Counted from the first letter of the stretch, positions 1 to 9,728 are shown. The stretch: 52,888 nt of DNA from TMED109 sp015660425 (GCA_029936295.1 JAPYTH010000009.1:1-52888); one strand, 5' to 3'. The notes: generated by a model from the letters alone, not told the origin. Numbers and translations are program-made.

Positions 1-1437
1 CCAAAAAGATGGCATTAATATAATTAAAACAGCTAAGAATTCTAATCTGCCAATGATCATAGCTGCTGATAATGTCCATTTAGCTTGATCAGGGAGTGAG
101 CTAAAATTTCCTAAAGGACCTATCTCACTACTTAGACCTGGTCCAACTACAGCAATAGATGTGGCCGCAGCTGAGAATGATGTTAATAAATCGAGGCCCA
201 TAAAATATAGTATTGCAGCAATAATAAAAACAGAGGCAATAAATAAAAAAACTAAAGCTAAAATAGCTAAAGTTGTTTTATCATCTATTAAGGCCTTAGA
301 GTATGTAATTTTTACAATTTGATGAGGTCTAATTATTTTTTGTATTTGTTGAATAATGACTTTGAATAAAATCTGTATTCTAAAAATTTTAATACCTCCT
401 GTAGTTGACCCTGTACAACCACCTATCAGCATAAATATAAATAATAACCCAATGGCAAATCCACCCCATTTAGAGAAATCTGTTGTAGAATAGCCTGTAC
501 CAGTAATTATAGAAATAACATTAAATGCAGAAATTCTTATAGCTTCTATAAAGTTTATATTTAGTTTAGCATTGAGCCAAATTGCTATAATAAATACAGA
601 TAATAATGTTAATAAAAGGAACCCTTTAACTTGTTTATCTGCAAATATTGATTTTATATTATTATTAAATGTTTTTACGTATAAAATAAATGGTAGGCTA
701 GCCATTATCATTCCTAATATTATTATTATTTCTATAGATATATTTTCGTAATAACCTATAGAGGTGTTTTGCGTTGAGTACCCCCCTGTTGCAATAGTGG
801 TCATGGCATGACAAATGGAATCAAATAATGGCATGCCTGCAAGATATAATAACAATGCACATACAAAAGTAAAAAATGTGTAAATCATTATTATAGAAGT
901 AGCTAAATTTTTAACTCTTTCTTTTAATTTGTCTGGGGGTTCTGCTTGCTCTGAAAAAAATAATTGAAAACCACTCATATGTAGTAACGGTAAAGCAGCA
1001 ACTGCCATAACAATAATACCTATTCCACCTAGCCATTGTAAAATTGACCTCCATATTAATAACCCTTTAGAAGCATTTTCTATATTTGTGAGTATAGTAG
1101 AGCCCGTAGTAGTTATTCCGCTAGTTGCTTCAAAAAAGGCGTCTGTATAACTTAAATTTAGATTAGATAAATATAATGGTAAAGCTGATATTCCGGCTAA
1201 AAATATCCATGAAAGAACACTTAGAAGAAAAGTCTCTTTACTTCCAATTTTAATATTTTTATTTTTAAACGCCAAGATTATAGTAATACCCATCAAAAAA
1301 CTAATTATACCTGTTGAGGCAAAAATTCTCCATTCCTGATGATTGTTTAGTAAATCAAACATGGCTGGGATGAACATCATGCAACCTAGAGTGGAAATAA
1401 GTAATCCGATAATATATAAAACAGATCTAAAATTCAT
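1..1437 (-). CDS. trkH: Trk-type potassium uptake membrane subunit TrkH (3' end cut by window)
   Basis: This is the ion-conducting membrane subunit of a Trk potassium uptake system in the inner membrane. It starts at an ATG (1435-1437) and 479 codons are visible, ending in MPSFW. TrkH proteins end almost at this point, so only a few residues are missing. All four pore-loop repeats are present: TSGITTTGST (about 105-114), TTIATGGYST (212-221), SIITGTGYST (309-318) and TSIAVVGPGLS (426-436). The family segment GGCTGSTTGGIK lies at 339-350. Hydrophobic membrane segments run throughout. It is the last visible gene of the minus-strand run maoC-like, radical SAM, apaG, trkH, with a 72-nt gap after apaG. 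The cytoplasmic NAD-binding partner TrkA is not in the window. The identification is firm. Confidence 0.93.
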   Translation of the reverse strand, partial: MNFRSVLYIIGLLISTLGCMMFIPAMFDLLNNHQEWRIFASTGIISFLMGITIILAFKNKNIKIGSKETFLLSVLSWIFLAGISALPLYLSNLNLSYTDAFFEATSGITTTGSTILTNIENASKGLLIWRSILQWLGGIGIIVMAVAALPLLHMSGFQLFFSEQAEPPDKLKERVKNLATSIIMIYTFFTFVCALLLYLAGMPLFDSICHAMTTIATGGYSTQNTSIGYYENISIEIIIILGMIMASLPFILYVKTFNNNIKSIFADKQVKGFLLLTLLSVFIIAIWLNAKLNINFIEAIRISAFNVISIITGTGYSTTDFSKWGGFAIGLLFIFMLIGGCTGSTTGGIKIFRIQILFKVIIQQIQKIIRPHQIVKITYSKALIDDKTTLAILALVFLFIASVFIIAAILYFMGLDLLTSFSAAATSIAVVGPGLSSEIGPLGNFSSLPDQAKWTLSAAMIIGRLEFLAVLIILMPSFW

Positions 1438-1509
1438 TTATTAACCTTAAAAATTAATAACAATTTATAATAAACTTTTTTAGAGTTTTATTAAGTAAAT
1501 GTTATGTAT

Positions 1510-1941
1510 TTAATTTAGTATTTTATTTATCGATGGAGTGTCTAAAGAGAAAATAGGTACGTCAATAAAGAATGATTCTTTTTTTTGGTTAATCATTCTA
1601 AAATTGCCAGTCATAAATCCAGACGATTTATTGAGAGGAGTACCACTAGAATATTCAAAAAAATCCCCAGGTTTTATGCTAGGTTGAAGTCCAATAACTC
1701 CAGAACCTCTTACTTCTTTTATATACCCAGATTCATCAGTAATTTTCCAATATCTATCAATTAACTGAACTAGATCATCCCCATTATTTTCAATTAAAAT
1801 ATGATAAGACCATACCCACAGATTAATTTCTTCATTGGATTGATCATTCAAAAAATCAGTTTTCACACTCACTCTAATATCATTAGTAATCTTAGTATAA
1901 TAGTATTCTACATTATCTTTTATATATGGTTTGAATGACAT
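1510..1941 (-). CDS. apaG: ApaG family protein
   Basis: This 143-residue protein matches ApaG, a single immunoglobulin-like beta-sandwich domain of about 125 residues. The diagnostic stretches are visible: YHILIENNG and DRYWKITD in the first half, then GVIGLQPSIKPGDFFEY, SSGTPL and SGFMTGNFRM. ApaG has been linked genetically to Co/Mg resistance and diadenosine tetraphosphate levels in enterobacteria, but its biochemical function is unsettled. It starts at an ATG 14 nt after the radical SAM gene, so the two are probably cotranscribed. The N-terminus is slightly longer than in E. coli, as in other alphaproteobacteria. Confidence 0.93.
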   Translation of the reverse strand: MSFKPYIKDNVEYYYTKITNDIRVSVKTDFLNDQSNEEINLWVWSYHILIENNGDDLVQLIDRYWKITDESGYIKEVRGSGVIGLQPSIKPGDFFEYSSGTPLNKSSGFMTGNFRMINQKKESFFIDVPIFSLDTPSINKILN

Positions 1942-1955
1942 TTTAATCCTTAATT

Positions 1956-2879
1956 CTAGTTATTGGAGCACCTTGATCTACCTAGCACACAAAATTTTGA
2001 GCAATGAGGATGGTTTAAATAAACTTTTTTGAAAGAGTCTTTTAATTTAGAGCCATAGCTAAAATTATTTTCATATGGAATTAATGTACAAGCGACTACA
2101 TGAGTTTGTTGATCTTCTTTACGTTTAACTATCATTCTCGAATCCGAGCACATCATATTTTTAGCTTTAATGTCTAAAATACTCCAACATTCTGTTGTAA
2201 TTTCTGGAGTTATAAATTTTGAATTCATTTCGGGAAATAAGACTAAATCTTGGGGGTCATATGCATTAATGGTCAGGTTATGTTGTTTAAATAATATAGC
2301 AAAGCCATCTCGAATTACCTGTTCATCTTCATTTAACATTCTTGAAGCAATATTAAACTTAAAATTATTATTAATTAACCATTTTATTCCTATAAAAGCT
2401 CTATCCCAGGTTTTCTCTCCTCTTATTTTTTCATGTCCATATTTACTATAGTGATCTAAGGATATTCTAAAGTTTAATTTCTTAAATTTAGAAAGCCTTT
2501 TTAGGTTATTAATTTTGTTTTGCATAGGTTGCATAGCATTAGTTAGAACTAATACTTTAAATTTTTTTTCAAGACATAATTCTAAAATTTCTATTATATC
2601 TTTATTCATAAAAGGCTCTCCTCCTGTAAAACCAATCGTTTTACAAGGCCAATTATTAATTTGTATTTCATTTATGTAATGTTCAACATCTTTAAAATTT
2701 AGATATAAAAGTTTATCGTTTATGGGATTTGACTCTACATAGCAACCTTTACAAGCTAAATTACAAAGAGTACCAGTATTAAACCAAAGAGTTTTTAAAA
2801 AAGTAAAACTTACATATGCTCTATTGCTGCCATCAGCAGTGGTATATTTATTAGAAAATGTATTTTCATTATTTAACAT
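1956..2879 (-). CDS. Radical SAM protein of unknown substrate with a Cys-rich C-terminus
   Basis: The 307-residue product carries the radical SAM motif CNLACKGC (C39, C43, C46), which binds the [4Fe-4S] cluster that cleaves S-adenosylmethionine. The SAM-contacting GGEP motif is at 86-89. A second group of cysteines ends the protein, in HPHCSKFCVLG and RSRCS (C293, C297, C304), with others nearby in MMCSDSRM and VACTLIPY. This arrangement suggests an auxiliary Fe-S cluster, as in SPASM/Twitch enzymes that modify peptides or enzymes. From memory it matches an alphaproteobacterial family with the HPHC-KFCVLG ending whose substrate is not known to me. It lies 13 nt after the maoC-like gene and 14 nt before apaG. 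No small precursor peptide is visible beside it. Confidence 0.88.
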   Translation of the reverse strand: MLNNENTFSNKYTTADGSNRAYVSFTFLKTLWFNTGTLCNLACKGCYVESNPINDKLLYLNFKDVEHYINEIQINNWPCKTIGFTGGEPFMNKDIIEILELCLEKKFKVLVLTNAMQPMQNKINNLKRLSKFKKLNFRISLDHYSKYGHEKIRGEKTWDRAFIGIKWLINNNFKFNIASRMLNEDEQVIRDGFAILFKQHNLTINAYDPQDLVLFPEMNSKFITPEITTECWSILDIKAKNMMCSDSRMIVKRKEDQQTHVVACTLIPYENNFSYGSKLKDSFKKVYLNHPHCSKFCVLGRSRCSNN

Positions 2880-2892
2880 AAAATACCTTTTA

Positions 2893-3339
2893 TCAATTTG
2901 AGTTACGCTTTTTTACTATACTAATACTTTGCATAGTCATAATTAATTCTTTTTTACTATTAAAAACTTTGGAATCTATAATTATGCTTCCAATGAATGG
3001 CTTAGACTTGCTTGGTGTTTTGCTAATTATATGTAATTCACCTTTAATTGTTTCATTTGGAAATAAAGGCTTAAGCCATCTTATTTCATTCATACCCGGT
3101 GACCCTAATGAAGCAAGGTTAATTAATAATCCATCGTATAACATTCTCATGTATAGCGAACATGTATGCCAGCCTGAGGCGCAAAGACCGCCAAATAATG
3201 AATCCTTAGCTTTTTCTGCATCTATGTGAAAAGGTTGAGGATCAAACTTTTTTGCAAATTCTATAATTTCAACTTCAGTAACTGATATAGGCCCTATTAA
3301 TATCTTTTGTCCAATATTTAGGTCTTCAAAATAAATCAT
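2893..3339 (-). CDS. MaoC-like (R)-specific enoyl-CoA hydratase/dehydratase
   Basis: This is a single hotdog-fold MaoC domain of 148 residues. The hydratase motif FDPQPFHID is at 32-40, giving the expected catalytic Asp (D33) and His (H38). GGLCASGWHT follows at about 50-59, a typical element that packs against the CoA substrate. Such proteins hydrate trans-2-enoyl-CoA thioesters or dehydrate 3-hydroxyacyl-CoAs. The actual substrate cannot be read from the sequence. The ATG start is preceded by AAAGGAAA at a usable distance. It heads the minus-strand run towards radical SAM, apaG and trkH, and is divergent from gltB across a 279-nt gap. Confidence 0.9.
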   Translation of the reverse strand: MIYFEDLNIGQKILIGPISVTEVEIIEFAKKFDPQPFHIDAEKAKDSLFGGLCASGWHTCSLYMRMLYDGLLINLASLGSPGMNEIRWLKPLFPNETIKGELHIISKTPSKSKPFIGSIIIDSKVFNSKKELIMTMQSISIVKKRNSN

Positions 3340-3618
3340 TTTTTATTATTTTCCTTTAAACTTAATAAATCTTAACTATGTTGTTATTACTATAATAATA
3401 AATTATATTGATCATTATAAAACTTTTACAATATGATTCTCTTAAATGCTTCATATTTTAATGTTTTTATAAATATTTATATGGAATTTATATATACAAA
3501 TATTTTTTTATTTTAATTCTATTAATTTATTTAAATATTTGCCTGTAGGTTAAATTTTGTTTAATCTTCCCAACCTTATGTATATAATATGACTCAAACT
3601 TGAATGAAGTGAAAAACT
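3340..3618. promoter_or_regulatory. Divergent intergenic region between maoC-like gene and gltB
   Basis: This is 279 nt of very AT-rich DNA without a convincing reading frame, containing the start signals of both divergent units. Towards gltB a TATAAT hexamer at 3583-3588 is a plausible -10 element, leaving a leader of about 25 nt, but no good -35 sits at the right distance. I see no recognisable riboswitch or strong hairpin. In DNA this AT-rich, TATAAT-like strings are common, so the promoter call is weak. Confidence 0.35.
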
Positions 3619-6600
3619 ATGAATAAAAAGAAAAATTATACTTATTTTGCTAAAAGACCACATAATCAAGGTTTATATGATTCTAGTAAAGAACATGATT
3701 CCTGTGGTATCGGCTTTGTTGCAAATATTAAGGGTAATAAAGAGCATTCAATAATTTTAGATGGATTAAAAATATTAAATAATTTAACACATAGAGGAGC
3801 TGTAGGAGCTGATCCAACATTAGGGGATGGGGCTGGGATACTTATTCAAATCCCGGATATTTTTTTAAGGGAAGAATGTGAAAAGAATAAAATAACATTA
3901 CCGCAAGCTGGAAGTTATGCGGTTGCCCAAGTTTTTTTTCCAAATGATAAAACTTTACTAAAGTACTGTGAAGATTTGTTTGAGAATATTATAGAAGAGA
4001 ATGGAGCTAAAATAATAGGGTGGAGAACAGTACCTATTAATACAAAATCGGTATCTGATGCATTAAATTCTACGGCACCTCTTATAAAGCAAGCATTTAT
4101 AGTGCTAAAAAATAATAATAGAGATCAAAATTTTTTTGAAAGAAAAATATTTATTATTAGAAAAATTTTATCTAATAAATTTAGGGAAGATAAATTTCTT
4201 ATTAAAGAAAATCAGTCCATATATATTTGTTCTTTTTCTTCCAGGACATTGAATTACAAAGGTATGCTTTTATCAGATACTGTGGGCACATATTTTAAAG
4301 ATTTAGAAGATGAAAGAGTGGTAAGTGCATTAGCTTTGGTCCATCAAAGGTTTTCAACTAATACTTTTCCTTCATGGGATTTAGCACAACCATTTAGAAT
4401 GATATGTCACAATGGTGAAATTAATACTTTACGCGGCAATGTAAATTGGATGAATGCTAGAAAGCATATTATGTCTTCAGAAATTTTAGGTGATGATTTA
4501 AAAAAGATATGGCCTATAATTTCCGAAAGACAATCTGATTCAGCATGTTTTGATAATGCTTTAGAATTATTAACAATGGGAGGTTATAGCTTATCTCACG
4601 CAATGATGCTCTTAATTCCTGAAGCATGGAAAAATAATAATTTAATGGATGATAAAAGAAGAGCATTTTATGAATATAATTCCTCAATTATGGAGCCTTG
4701 GGATGGGCCTGCAGCTATAGCTTTTACAGATGGTAAGCAAATAGGAGCTACACTAGATAGAAATGGCTTGAGGCCAGCTAGATATTTTATTACAGATGAT
4801 GATAAAATTGTACTTTCCTCAGAAATGGGAGTTTTGCCTCATCCTGAAAGCAAAATTAGAGAAAAATGGAGACTTCAACCCGGGAAAATGCTTCTTATAG
4901 ATCTAGAAAAAGGCGCTATCATCACAGATAAAGAATTAAAAGACGATCTCTCTAATAAATTTCCATATGTTTCTATTTTAAAAGAAAGTAATATTTCATT
5001 AAAAGATTTATATAAACCACCTACTCTTGTGGAAGACTTTTCAAAAGAACATAAATTAGATTTGCAGCAGGCTTTTGGTTATACGCAAGAAGATATAAAG
5101 TTTTTGATGTCTCCAATGGTTGAAGATGGCCAAGAAGCAACGGGCTCAATGGGAACAGATACTCCAATTGCTGTATTATCTTCTAAGCATAAACCTTTAT
5201 ATAATTTTTTTAAGCAGTTATTTGCACAGGTGACAAATCCAGCTATAGACCCCATACGTGAAAAAATGGTTATGAGCCTTATGAGTATTCTGGGGCCTAG
5301 GAAAAATGTTTTGTCTCTAAAGCCTATTAATTCTAAATGTTTAAAATTAGATCAGCCAATAATAAATAATGAAGAGATGGCAATAATCAAAAATATTGAT
5401 AAAACTCCTAATAGTGGGCATAAAGCTTTTGTCTTAGATGCAACATCTCCTTTAAACGGCGGTGCAAGGGGGATGAAACAGGCACTTGAACTATTAAAAT
5501 CTTCAGCGGAAAATGCTATCAAAAATGGTTCAAATATTATAGTCATTTCTGATAGAGCTATATCTGAGAATAGAATTGCACTTCCTAGTTTATTATCGAC
5601 TTCCATTGTTCATCAATATTTAGTTAAAATAGGATTAAGAACAGATGTTGGTTTAGCTGTCGAAACTGGAGAAGCAAGAGAAATTCATCATTTCTGTGTT
5701 TTAGGAGGTTATGGAGCAGATGCAATAAATCCTTATTTGGCTTTTTCTAGTATTAAAGATTTAATTTGTAATCTATCAGTATCTTTGTCATTTGATGAAG
5801 CTTGCATTAATTATGTGAGCGCAATAGGAAAAGGTATACTGAAAGTTATGTCAAAGATGGGTATTTCAACCTATCAATCTTATAATGGAGCACAAATTTT
5901 TGATGCTGTAGGATTGTCTACAGAATTTGTAGAAGAATTTTTTCCAGGAACATCTACTAAGATAGAAGGTTTATCTCTTGATCAAATATTAGTTTCTTCT
6001 TTTGAATGTCATAAAGCTGCCTTTGGGTTGAGTAAAGTTTTGCAGGATAATTTAGAAGTTGGTGGGGATTATGCTTTCCGTATTAGAGGTGAGAATCACG
6101 TTTGGAATCCAGATACTATTAAAGAGTTACAGCATGCAGTTAGAGGTAATTTGCCAGAAAAGTATAAATCTTATGCTAAACTGATTAATGATCAATCGGA
6201 ACAAGCAATGACTCCAAGAGGATTGTTTCAATTAAACATTAATAAAACTTCTATCGATATTACTGAAGTAGAAGCAGCAGAGAGTATTGTTAAAAGGTTT
6301 GCAACTGGAGCAATGTCTTTTGGGTCAATCTCAAGAGAGGCACATACTACATTAGCTCTGGCCATGAATAAAATTGGGGGAAAGTCTAATACAGGAGAAG
6401 GCGGTGAAGAAGTAGATAGATTTATAAAAAATGCAGATGGATCTTCTATGAGATCAGCTATAAAACAAGTTGCTTCTGGAAGGTTTGGTGTGACTGCAGA
6501 ATATCTTGTTAATGCAGATGATATTCAAATTAAAATAGCGCAGGGTGCAAAGCCCGGAGAAGGAGGACAGCTTCCAGGTCATAAAGTAGATTCAGTTATT

Positions 6601-8253
6601 GCTAAAGTAAGACATTCTACTCCTGGAGTAGGACTTATATCTCCTCCACCTCATCATGATATATATTCAATAGAAGACTTGGCTCAATTAATCTTTGACT
6701 TAAAAAATGTAAACTCTGCAGCTAGAATAAGCGTTAAATTAGTATCAGAAATAGGTGTAGGAACAGTCGCTGCTGGTGTATCAAAAGCAAGAGCTGACCA
6801 CATAACAATCGCCGGCTTTGAAGGTGGTACAGGAGCAAGCCCACTGACTTCTGTAAAACATGCAGGTTCTCCATGGGAAATAGGGTTAGCCGAAACACAA
6901 CAAACGTTAGTTCTAAATGGTTTAAGAGGAAGGACTTCTCTTCAAGTTGATGGAGGACTTAGAACAGGAAGGGATGTTGTAATAGGTGCGTTATTGGGAG
7001 CAGATGAATTTGGATTTTCCACGGCTCCCCTAATTGCATCTGGCTGTATAATGATGAGAAAATGCCATTTAAATACATGTCCTGTAGGAATTGCTACACA
7101 AAATCCTGATTTACGTAAAAAGTTCTCTGGTACTCCAGAGCATGTCATTAATTATTTCTTCTTTGTCGCAGAAGAAGTTAGATATTTAATGGCAGATTTA
7201 GGTTTTAAGACATTTAATGAGATGATTGGAAAAGTAGAAAAATTGGATACAAATTTTGCGCTTGATCATTGGAAAACTAAGAATTTAGATTTTTCTAAAT
7301 TATTTTATAAGCCAGATGTAAGTAAAAAGATTGCTTTATATAATTGTGAAAAACAAGACCATCCTATACAGAATATCTTAGATAGAAAACTGATACCCTT
7401 ATTTGATAGGCATATTAAAGAAGGTAATAGACAAGAAATCAATATAGATATTAAAAATACAGATCGAACAGCGGGAGCAATGCTCTCAGGAAAAATTGCT
7501 CTTAAAAAAGGACATATAGGTTTAATCGAAGATGCAATAAAAGTTAATTTTACTGGTACAGCTGGACAATCTTTTGGAGCTTTTTTAGCTAGAGGTATAA
7601 CATTTAATCTTTCTGGCGAGGCCAACGATTATGTTGGTAAGGGACTTTCTGGAGGAAAAATAATTATTAGGCTTGTTAAAGAATCAAAAATTATTCCTGA
7701 AGAATCTATGATTATAGGTAATACAGTATTATATGGAGCTATTGCTGGAGAATGTTATTTTAATGGTAATGCGGGAGAGCGCTTCTGTGTAAGAAATTCT
7801 GGAGCTATTGCTGTGGTTGAAGGAGTTGGTGACCATGGCTGTGAATATATGACGGGTGGAATTGTAGTTTGTATTGGAACCGTAGGAAGAAATTTTGCCG
7901 CAGGGATGAGTGGCGGCGTTGCATATCTGTATGATCCAAAAAATGAAATTAATAATTACTTAAATAGTGAAATGGTAAAAGTAGAGAATTTACATATCAG
8001 AGATAAAAATACTAAAAAATCTGATTCTGAAAGCTTTTTTTCTGTATCGGATGATATTTTAGTAGATGATGATTTGAGAATTAAGTATTTATTAGACAAA
8101 CATATAGAATATACAAATAGCAATTTAGCAAAGAAAATTGTTGAAAATTGGAGTAAGACTTTAAAAAGTTTTAAAAAAATAATGCCAGTAGATTATAAAA
8201 AGGTATTATTAGATAATAAAAATAATAATCTTCAATCCAAAAAAGTTGCTTAA
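3619..8253 (+). CDS. gltB: Glutamate synthase (NADPH) large subunit
   Basis: The large subunit of GOGAT converts 2-oxoglutarate and glutamine into two glutamates, using electrons from GltD. At 1544 residues it has the normal length. The class II amidotransferase domain begins at C29 in HDSCGIGFVA, so a short propeptide of about 28 residues is expected to be removed to expose Cys as nucleophile. The FMN-binding TIM-barrel synthase domain holds KPGEGGQLPG and, near its end, the 3Fe-4S cysteines in CIMMRKCHLNTCPVG (about C1143, C1149, C1154). The C-terminal glycine-rich beta-helix domain (GAIAGECYFNGNAGERF) is complete. gltD follows after 18 nt, giving the usual gltBD operon for ammonium assimilation. 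Confidence 0.98.
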   Translation: MNKKKNYTYFAKRPHNQGLYDSSKEHDSCGIGFVANIKGNKEHSIILDGLKILNNLTHRGAVGADPTLGDGAGILIQIPDIFLREECEKNKITLPQAGSYAVAQVFFPNDKTLLKYCEDLFENIIEENGAKIIGWRTVPINTKSVSDALNSTAPLIKQAFIVLKNNNRDQNFFERKIFIIRKILSNKFREDKFLIKENQSIYICSFSSRTLNYKGMLLSDTVGTYFKDLEDERVVSALALVHQRFSTNTFPSWDLAQPFRMICHNGEINTLRGNVNWMNARKHIMSSEILGDDLKKIWPIISERQSDSACFDNALELLTMGGYSLSHAMMLLIPEAWKNNNLMDDKRRAFYEYNSSIMEPWDGPAAIAFTDGKQIGATLDRNGLRPARYFITDDDKIVLSSEMGVLPHPESKIREKWRLQPGKMLLIDLEKGAIITDKELKDDLSNKFPYVSILKESNISLKDLYKPPTLVEDFSKEHKLDLQQAFGYTQEDIKFLMSPMVEDGQEATGSMGTDTPIAVLSSKHKPLYNFFKQLFAQVTNPAIDPIREKMVMSLMSILGPRKNVLSLKPINSKCLKLDQPIINNEEMAIIKNIDKTPNSGHKAFVLDATSPLNGGARGMKQALELLKSSAENAIKNGSNIIVISDRAISENRIALPSLLSTSIVHQYLVKIGLRTDVGLAVETGEAREIHHFCVLGGYGADAINPYLAFSSIKDLICNLSVSLSFDEACINYVSAIGKGILKVMSKMGISTYQSYNGAQIFDAVGLSTEFVEEFFPGTSTKIEGLSLDQILVSSFECHKAAFGLSKVLQDNLEVGGDYAFRIRGENHVWNPDTIKELQHAVRGNLPEKYKSYAKLINDQSEQAMTPRGLFQLNINKTSIDITEVEAAESIVKRFATGAMSFGSISREAHTTLALAMNKIGGKSNTGEGGEEVDRFIKNADGSSMRSAIKQVASGRFGVTAEYLVNADDIQIKIAQGAKPGEGGQLPGHKVDSVIAKVRHSTPGVGLISPPPHHDIYSIEDLAQLIFDLKNVNSAARISVKLVSEIGVGTVAAGVSKARADHITIAGFEGGTGASPLTSVKHAGSPWEIGLAETQQTLVLNGLRGRTSLQVDGGLRTGRDVVIGALLGADEFGFSTAPLIASGCIMMRKCHLNTCPVGIATQNPDLRKKFSGTPEHVINYFFFVAEEVRYLMADLGFKTFNEMIGKVEKLDTNFALDHWKTKNLDFSKLFYKPDVSKKIALYNCEKQDHPIQNILDRKLIPLFDRHIKEGNRQEINIDIKNTDRTAGAMLSGKIALKKGHIGLIEDAIKVNFTGTAGQSFGAFLARGITFNLSGEANDYVGKGLSGGKIIIRLVKESKIIPEESMIIGNTVLYGAIAGECYFNGNAGERFCVRNSGAIAVVEGVGDHGCEYMTGGIVVCIGTVGRNFAAGMSGGVAYLYDPKNEINNYLNSEMVKVENLHIRDKNTKKSDSESFFSVSDDILVDDDLRIKYLLDKHIEYTNSNLAKKIVENWSKTLKSFKKIMPVDYKKVLLDNKNNNLQSKKVA

Positions 8254-8271
8254 AGAATTAAGGTTAGAGAA

Positions 8272-9690
8272 ATGGGAAAAGTTACAGGATTTTTAGAAAT
8301 AGATAGAGTTGAAGAATCTTACAAACCAGTAGAAGAAAGAATAAAAAATTTCAATGAATTTACTGAAAAGCTAGATAATAAAGTTATTTCAGAGCAGGGG
8401 GCCCGTTGCATGGATTGCGGAATACCCTATTGTCATACAGAATGTCCGGTTAATAATATTATTCCTGATTGGAATGACTTAGTCTATAATAATAATTGGG
8501 AGGAAGCTATTAAAGTGCTTCATTCTACAAATAATTTTCCAGAGTTTACTGGAAGGATTTGCCCTGCACCTTGTGAAGAAGCCTGTACTTTAAATATTGA
8601 TGATAATCCTGTAACTATTAAGTCTATAGAATGTGCAATTGTAGATACTGCATGGGATAAAGGTTTAATTATACCAGAAGTTACACAGGATAGAACCGAT
8701 AAAAATATTGCAATTGTTGGTTCTGGCCCTGCAGGTATGGCAGCTGCACAACAACTTTTAAGAGTTGGACATAATGTCACATTATATGAAAGAAATAGTA
8801 AAATTGGAGGCTTGTTAAGATATGGAATTCCTGATTTCAAAATGGAAAAAAGTCTAATAGATAGAAGACAAGAGCAGTTGGAAAAAGAGGGGTTAATTAT
8901 TAAAGCCAATGTGAATGTTGGGGTGGATATAAGTATGAAAGAGTTAAAAATTAAATATGATGCTCTCTTATTAACTGGTGGAGCAGAAGTACCAAGAGAT
9001 TTAATAATCCCTGGAAGAGAGCTTGAAGGAATTATGTTTGCTATGGATTTCTTACCTACTCAAAATAGAAGAGTATCTGGAGAAAGTTTCCATCAAGTTA
9101 ATGATATCAGTGCTAAAGATAAAAAAGTAGTTGTCATTGGCGGAGGTGATACAGGGTCAGATTGTATAGGAACGTCTTTTCGACAAGAGGCAAAAAGTGT
9201 TACGCAGTTAGAAATTATGCCAATACCTCCAGAAAAAGAAAATAAAGCACTTACTTGGCCTGATTGGCCTCTTAAAATGAGGGTTTCTAGTTCGCAAGCA
9301 GAAGGTGCCATTAGAGATTTCTCTGTTTTAACAGATAGTTTTTATGGAAACGAAGGAGTTTTAAAGGGTTTAAAATGTAACCGAGTAGATGAAAAGTTAA
9401 AGGCTATACCTAATACAGAATTTGAACTTGAAGCTGATTTGGTTTTATTAGCTATGGGTTTTACTGGTCCTTTAATAAATAATATTAATGAGGATAATAG
9501 TTTTAACCTTGATAATATGGGAAATATAAGTGCTAACACTGAGGATTATAAAACTTCTATAACGGGAATTTTCTCTGCAGGAGATATGAGGAGAGGACAA
9601 TCTCTTGTTGTCTGGGCCATAAGAGAAGGAAGACAAGCAGCCCATTCGATAGACAAATACTTAATGGGCGCAACAAATTTACCTAGATAA
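8272..9690 (+). CDS. gltD: Glutamate synthase (NADPH) small subunit
   Basis: The small subunit passes electrons from NADPH through FAD and two [4Fe-4S] clusters to GltB. The 472-residue protein starts with the cluster region: C46, C49, C54 and C58 in ARCMDCGIPYCHTECPV, then ICPAPCEEACTL. An FAD-binding Rossmann motif VGSGPAGMAAA is near 150, and a second nucleotide-binding motif VVVIGGGDTGSDC near 285 would bind NADPH. The C-terminal GIFSAGDMRRGQSLVVWAI is the conserved FAD-contacting end of the family. It starts at ATG 18 nt downstream of gltB. Related beta subunits serve other flavoenzymes, but adjacency to gltB makes GltD secure. Confidence 0.97.
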   Translation: MGKVTGFLEIDRVEESYKPVEERIKNFNEFTEKLDNKVISEQGARCMDCGIPYCHTECPVNNIIPDWNDLVYNNNWEEAIKVLHSTNNFPEFTGRICPAPCEEACTLNIDDNPVTIKSIECAIVDTAWDKGLIIPEVTQDRTDKNIAIVGSGPAGMAAAQQLLRVGHNVTLYERNSKIGGLLRYGIPDFKMEKSLIDRRQEQLEKEGLIIKANVNVGVDISMKELKIKYDALLLTGGAEVPRDLIIPGRELEGIMFAMDFLPTQNRRVSGESFHQVNDISAKDKKVVVIGGGDTGSDCIGTSFRQEAKSVTQLEIMPIPPEKENKALTWPDWPLKMRVSSSQAEGAIRDFSVLTDSFYGNEGVLKGLKCNRVDEKLKAIPNTEFELEADLVLLAMGFTGPLINNINEDNSFNLDNMGNISANTEDYKTSITGIFSAGDMRRGQSLVVWAIREGRQAAHSIDKYLMGATNLPR

Positions 9691-9695
9691 ATAAT

Positions 9696-9728
9696 ATACT
9701 TGACCAATTTAGTATAGAATACTATATA
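9696..9728 (+). promoter_or_regulatory. Promoter with IscR type 1-like operator upstream of the suf operon
   Basis: A -35 hexamer TTGACC (9700-9705) and a -10 hexamer TATATA (9723-9728) are separated by 17 nt, the best promoter spacing in the window. The 25 bases from 9696 to 9720 fit the E. coli type 1 IscR operator consensus, as I remember it, at about 21 of 25 positions, including the GAC half and the matching AGT half. Inside it, TAGTAT (9710-9715) and ATACTA (9719-9724) form a perfect inverted repeat. A repressor bound here would cover the RNA polymerase site. The gene directly downstream encodes an IscR-like regulator with cluster cysteines, so autoregulation by Fe-S status is the natural reading. 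Confidence 0.65.

Noticed and set aside
3340..3618. Possible riboswitch upstream of gltB
   Set aside because: No stable GC-containing stems or known riboswitch core could be found; the region is nearly pure AT.
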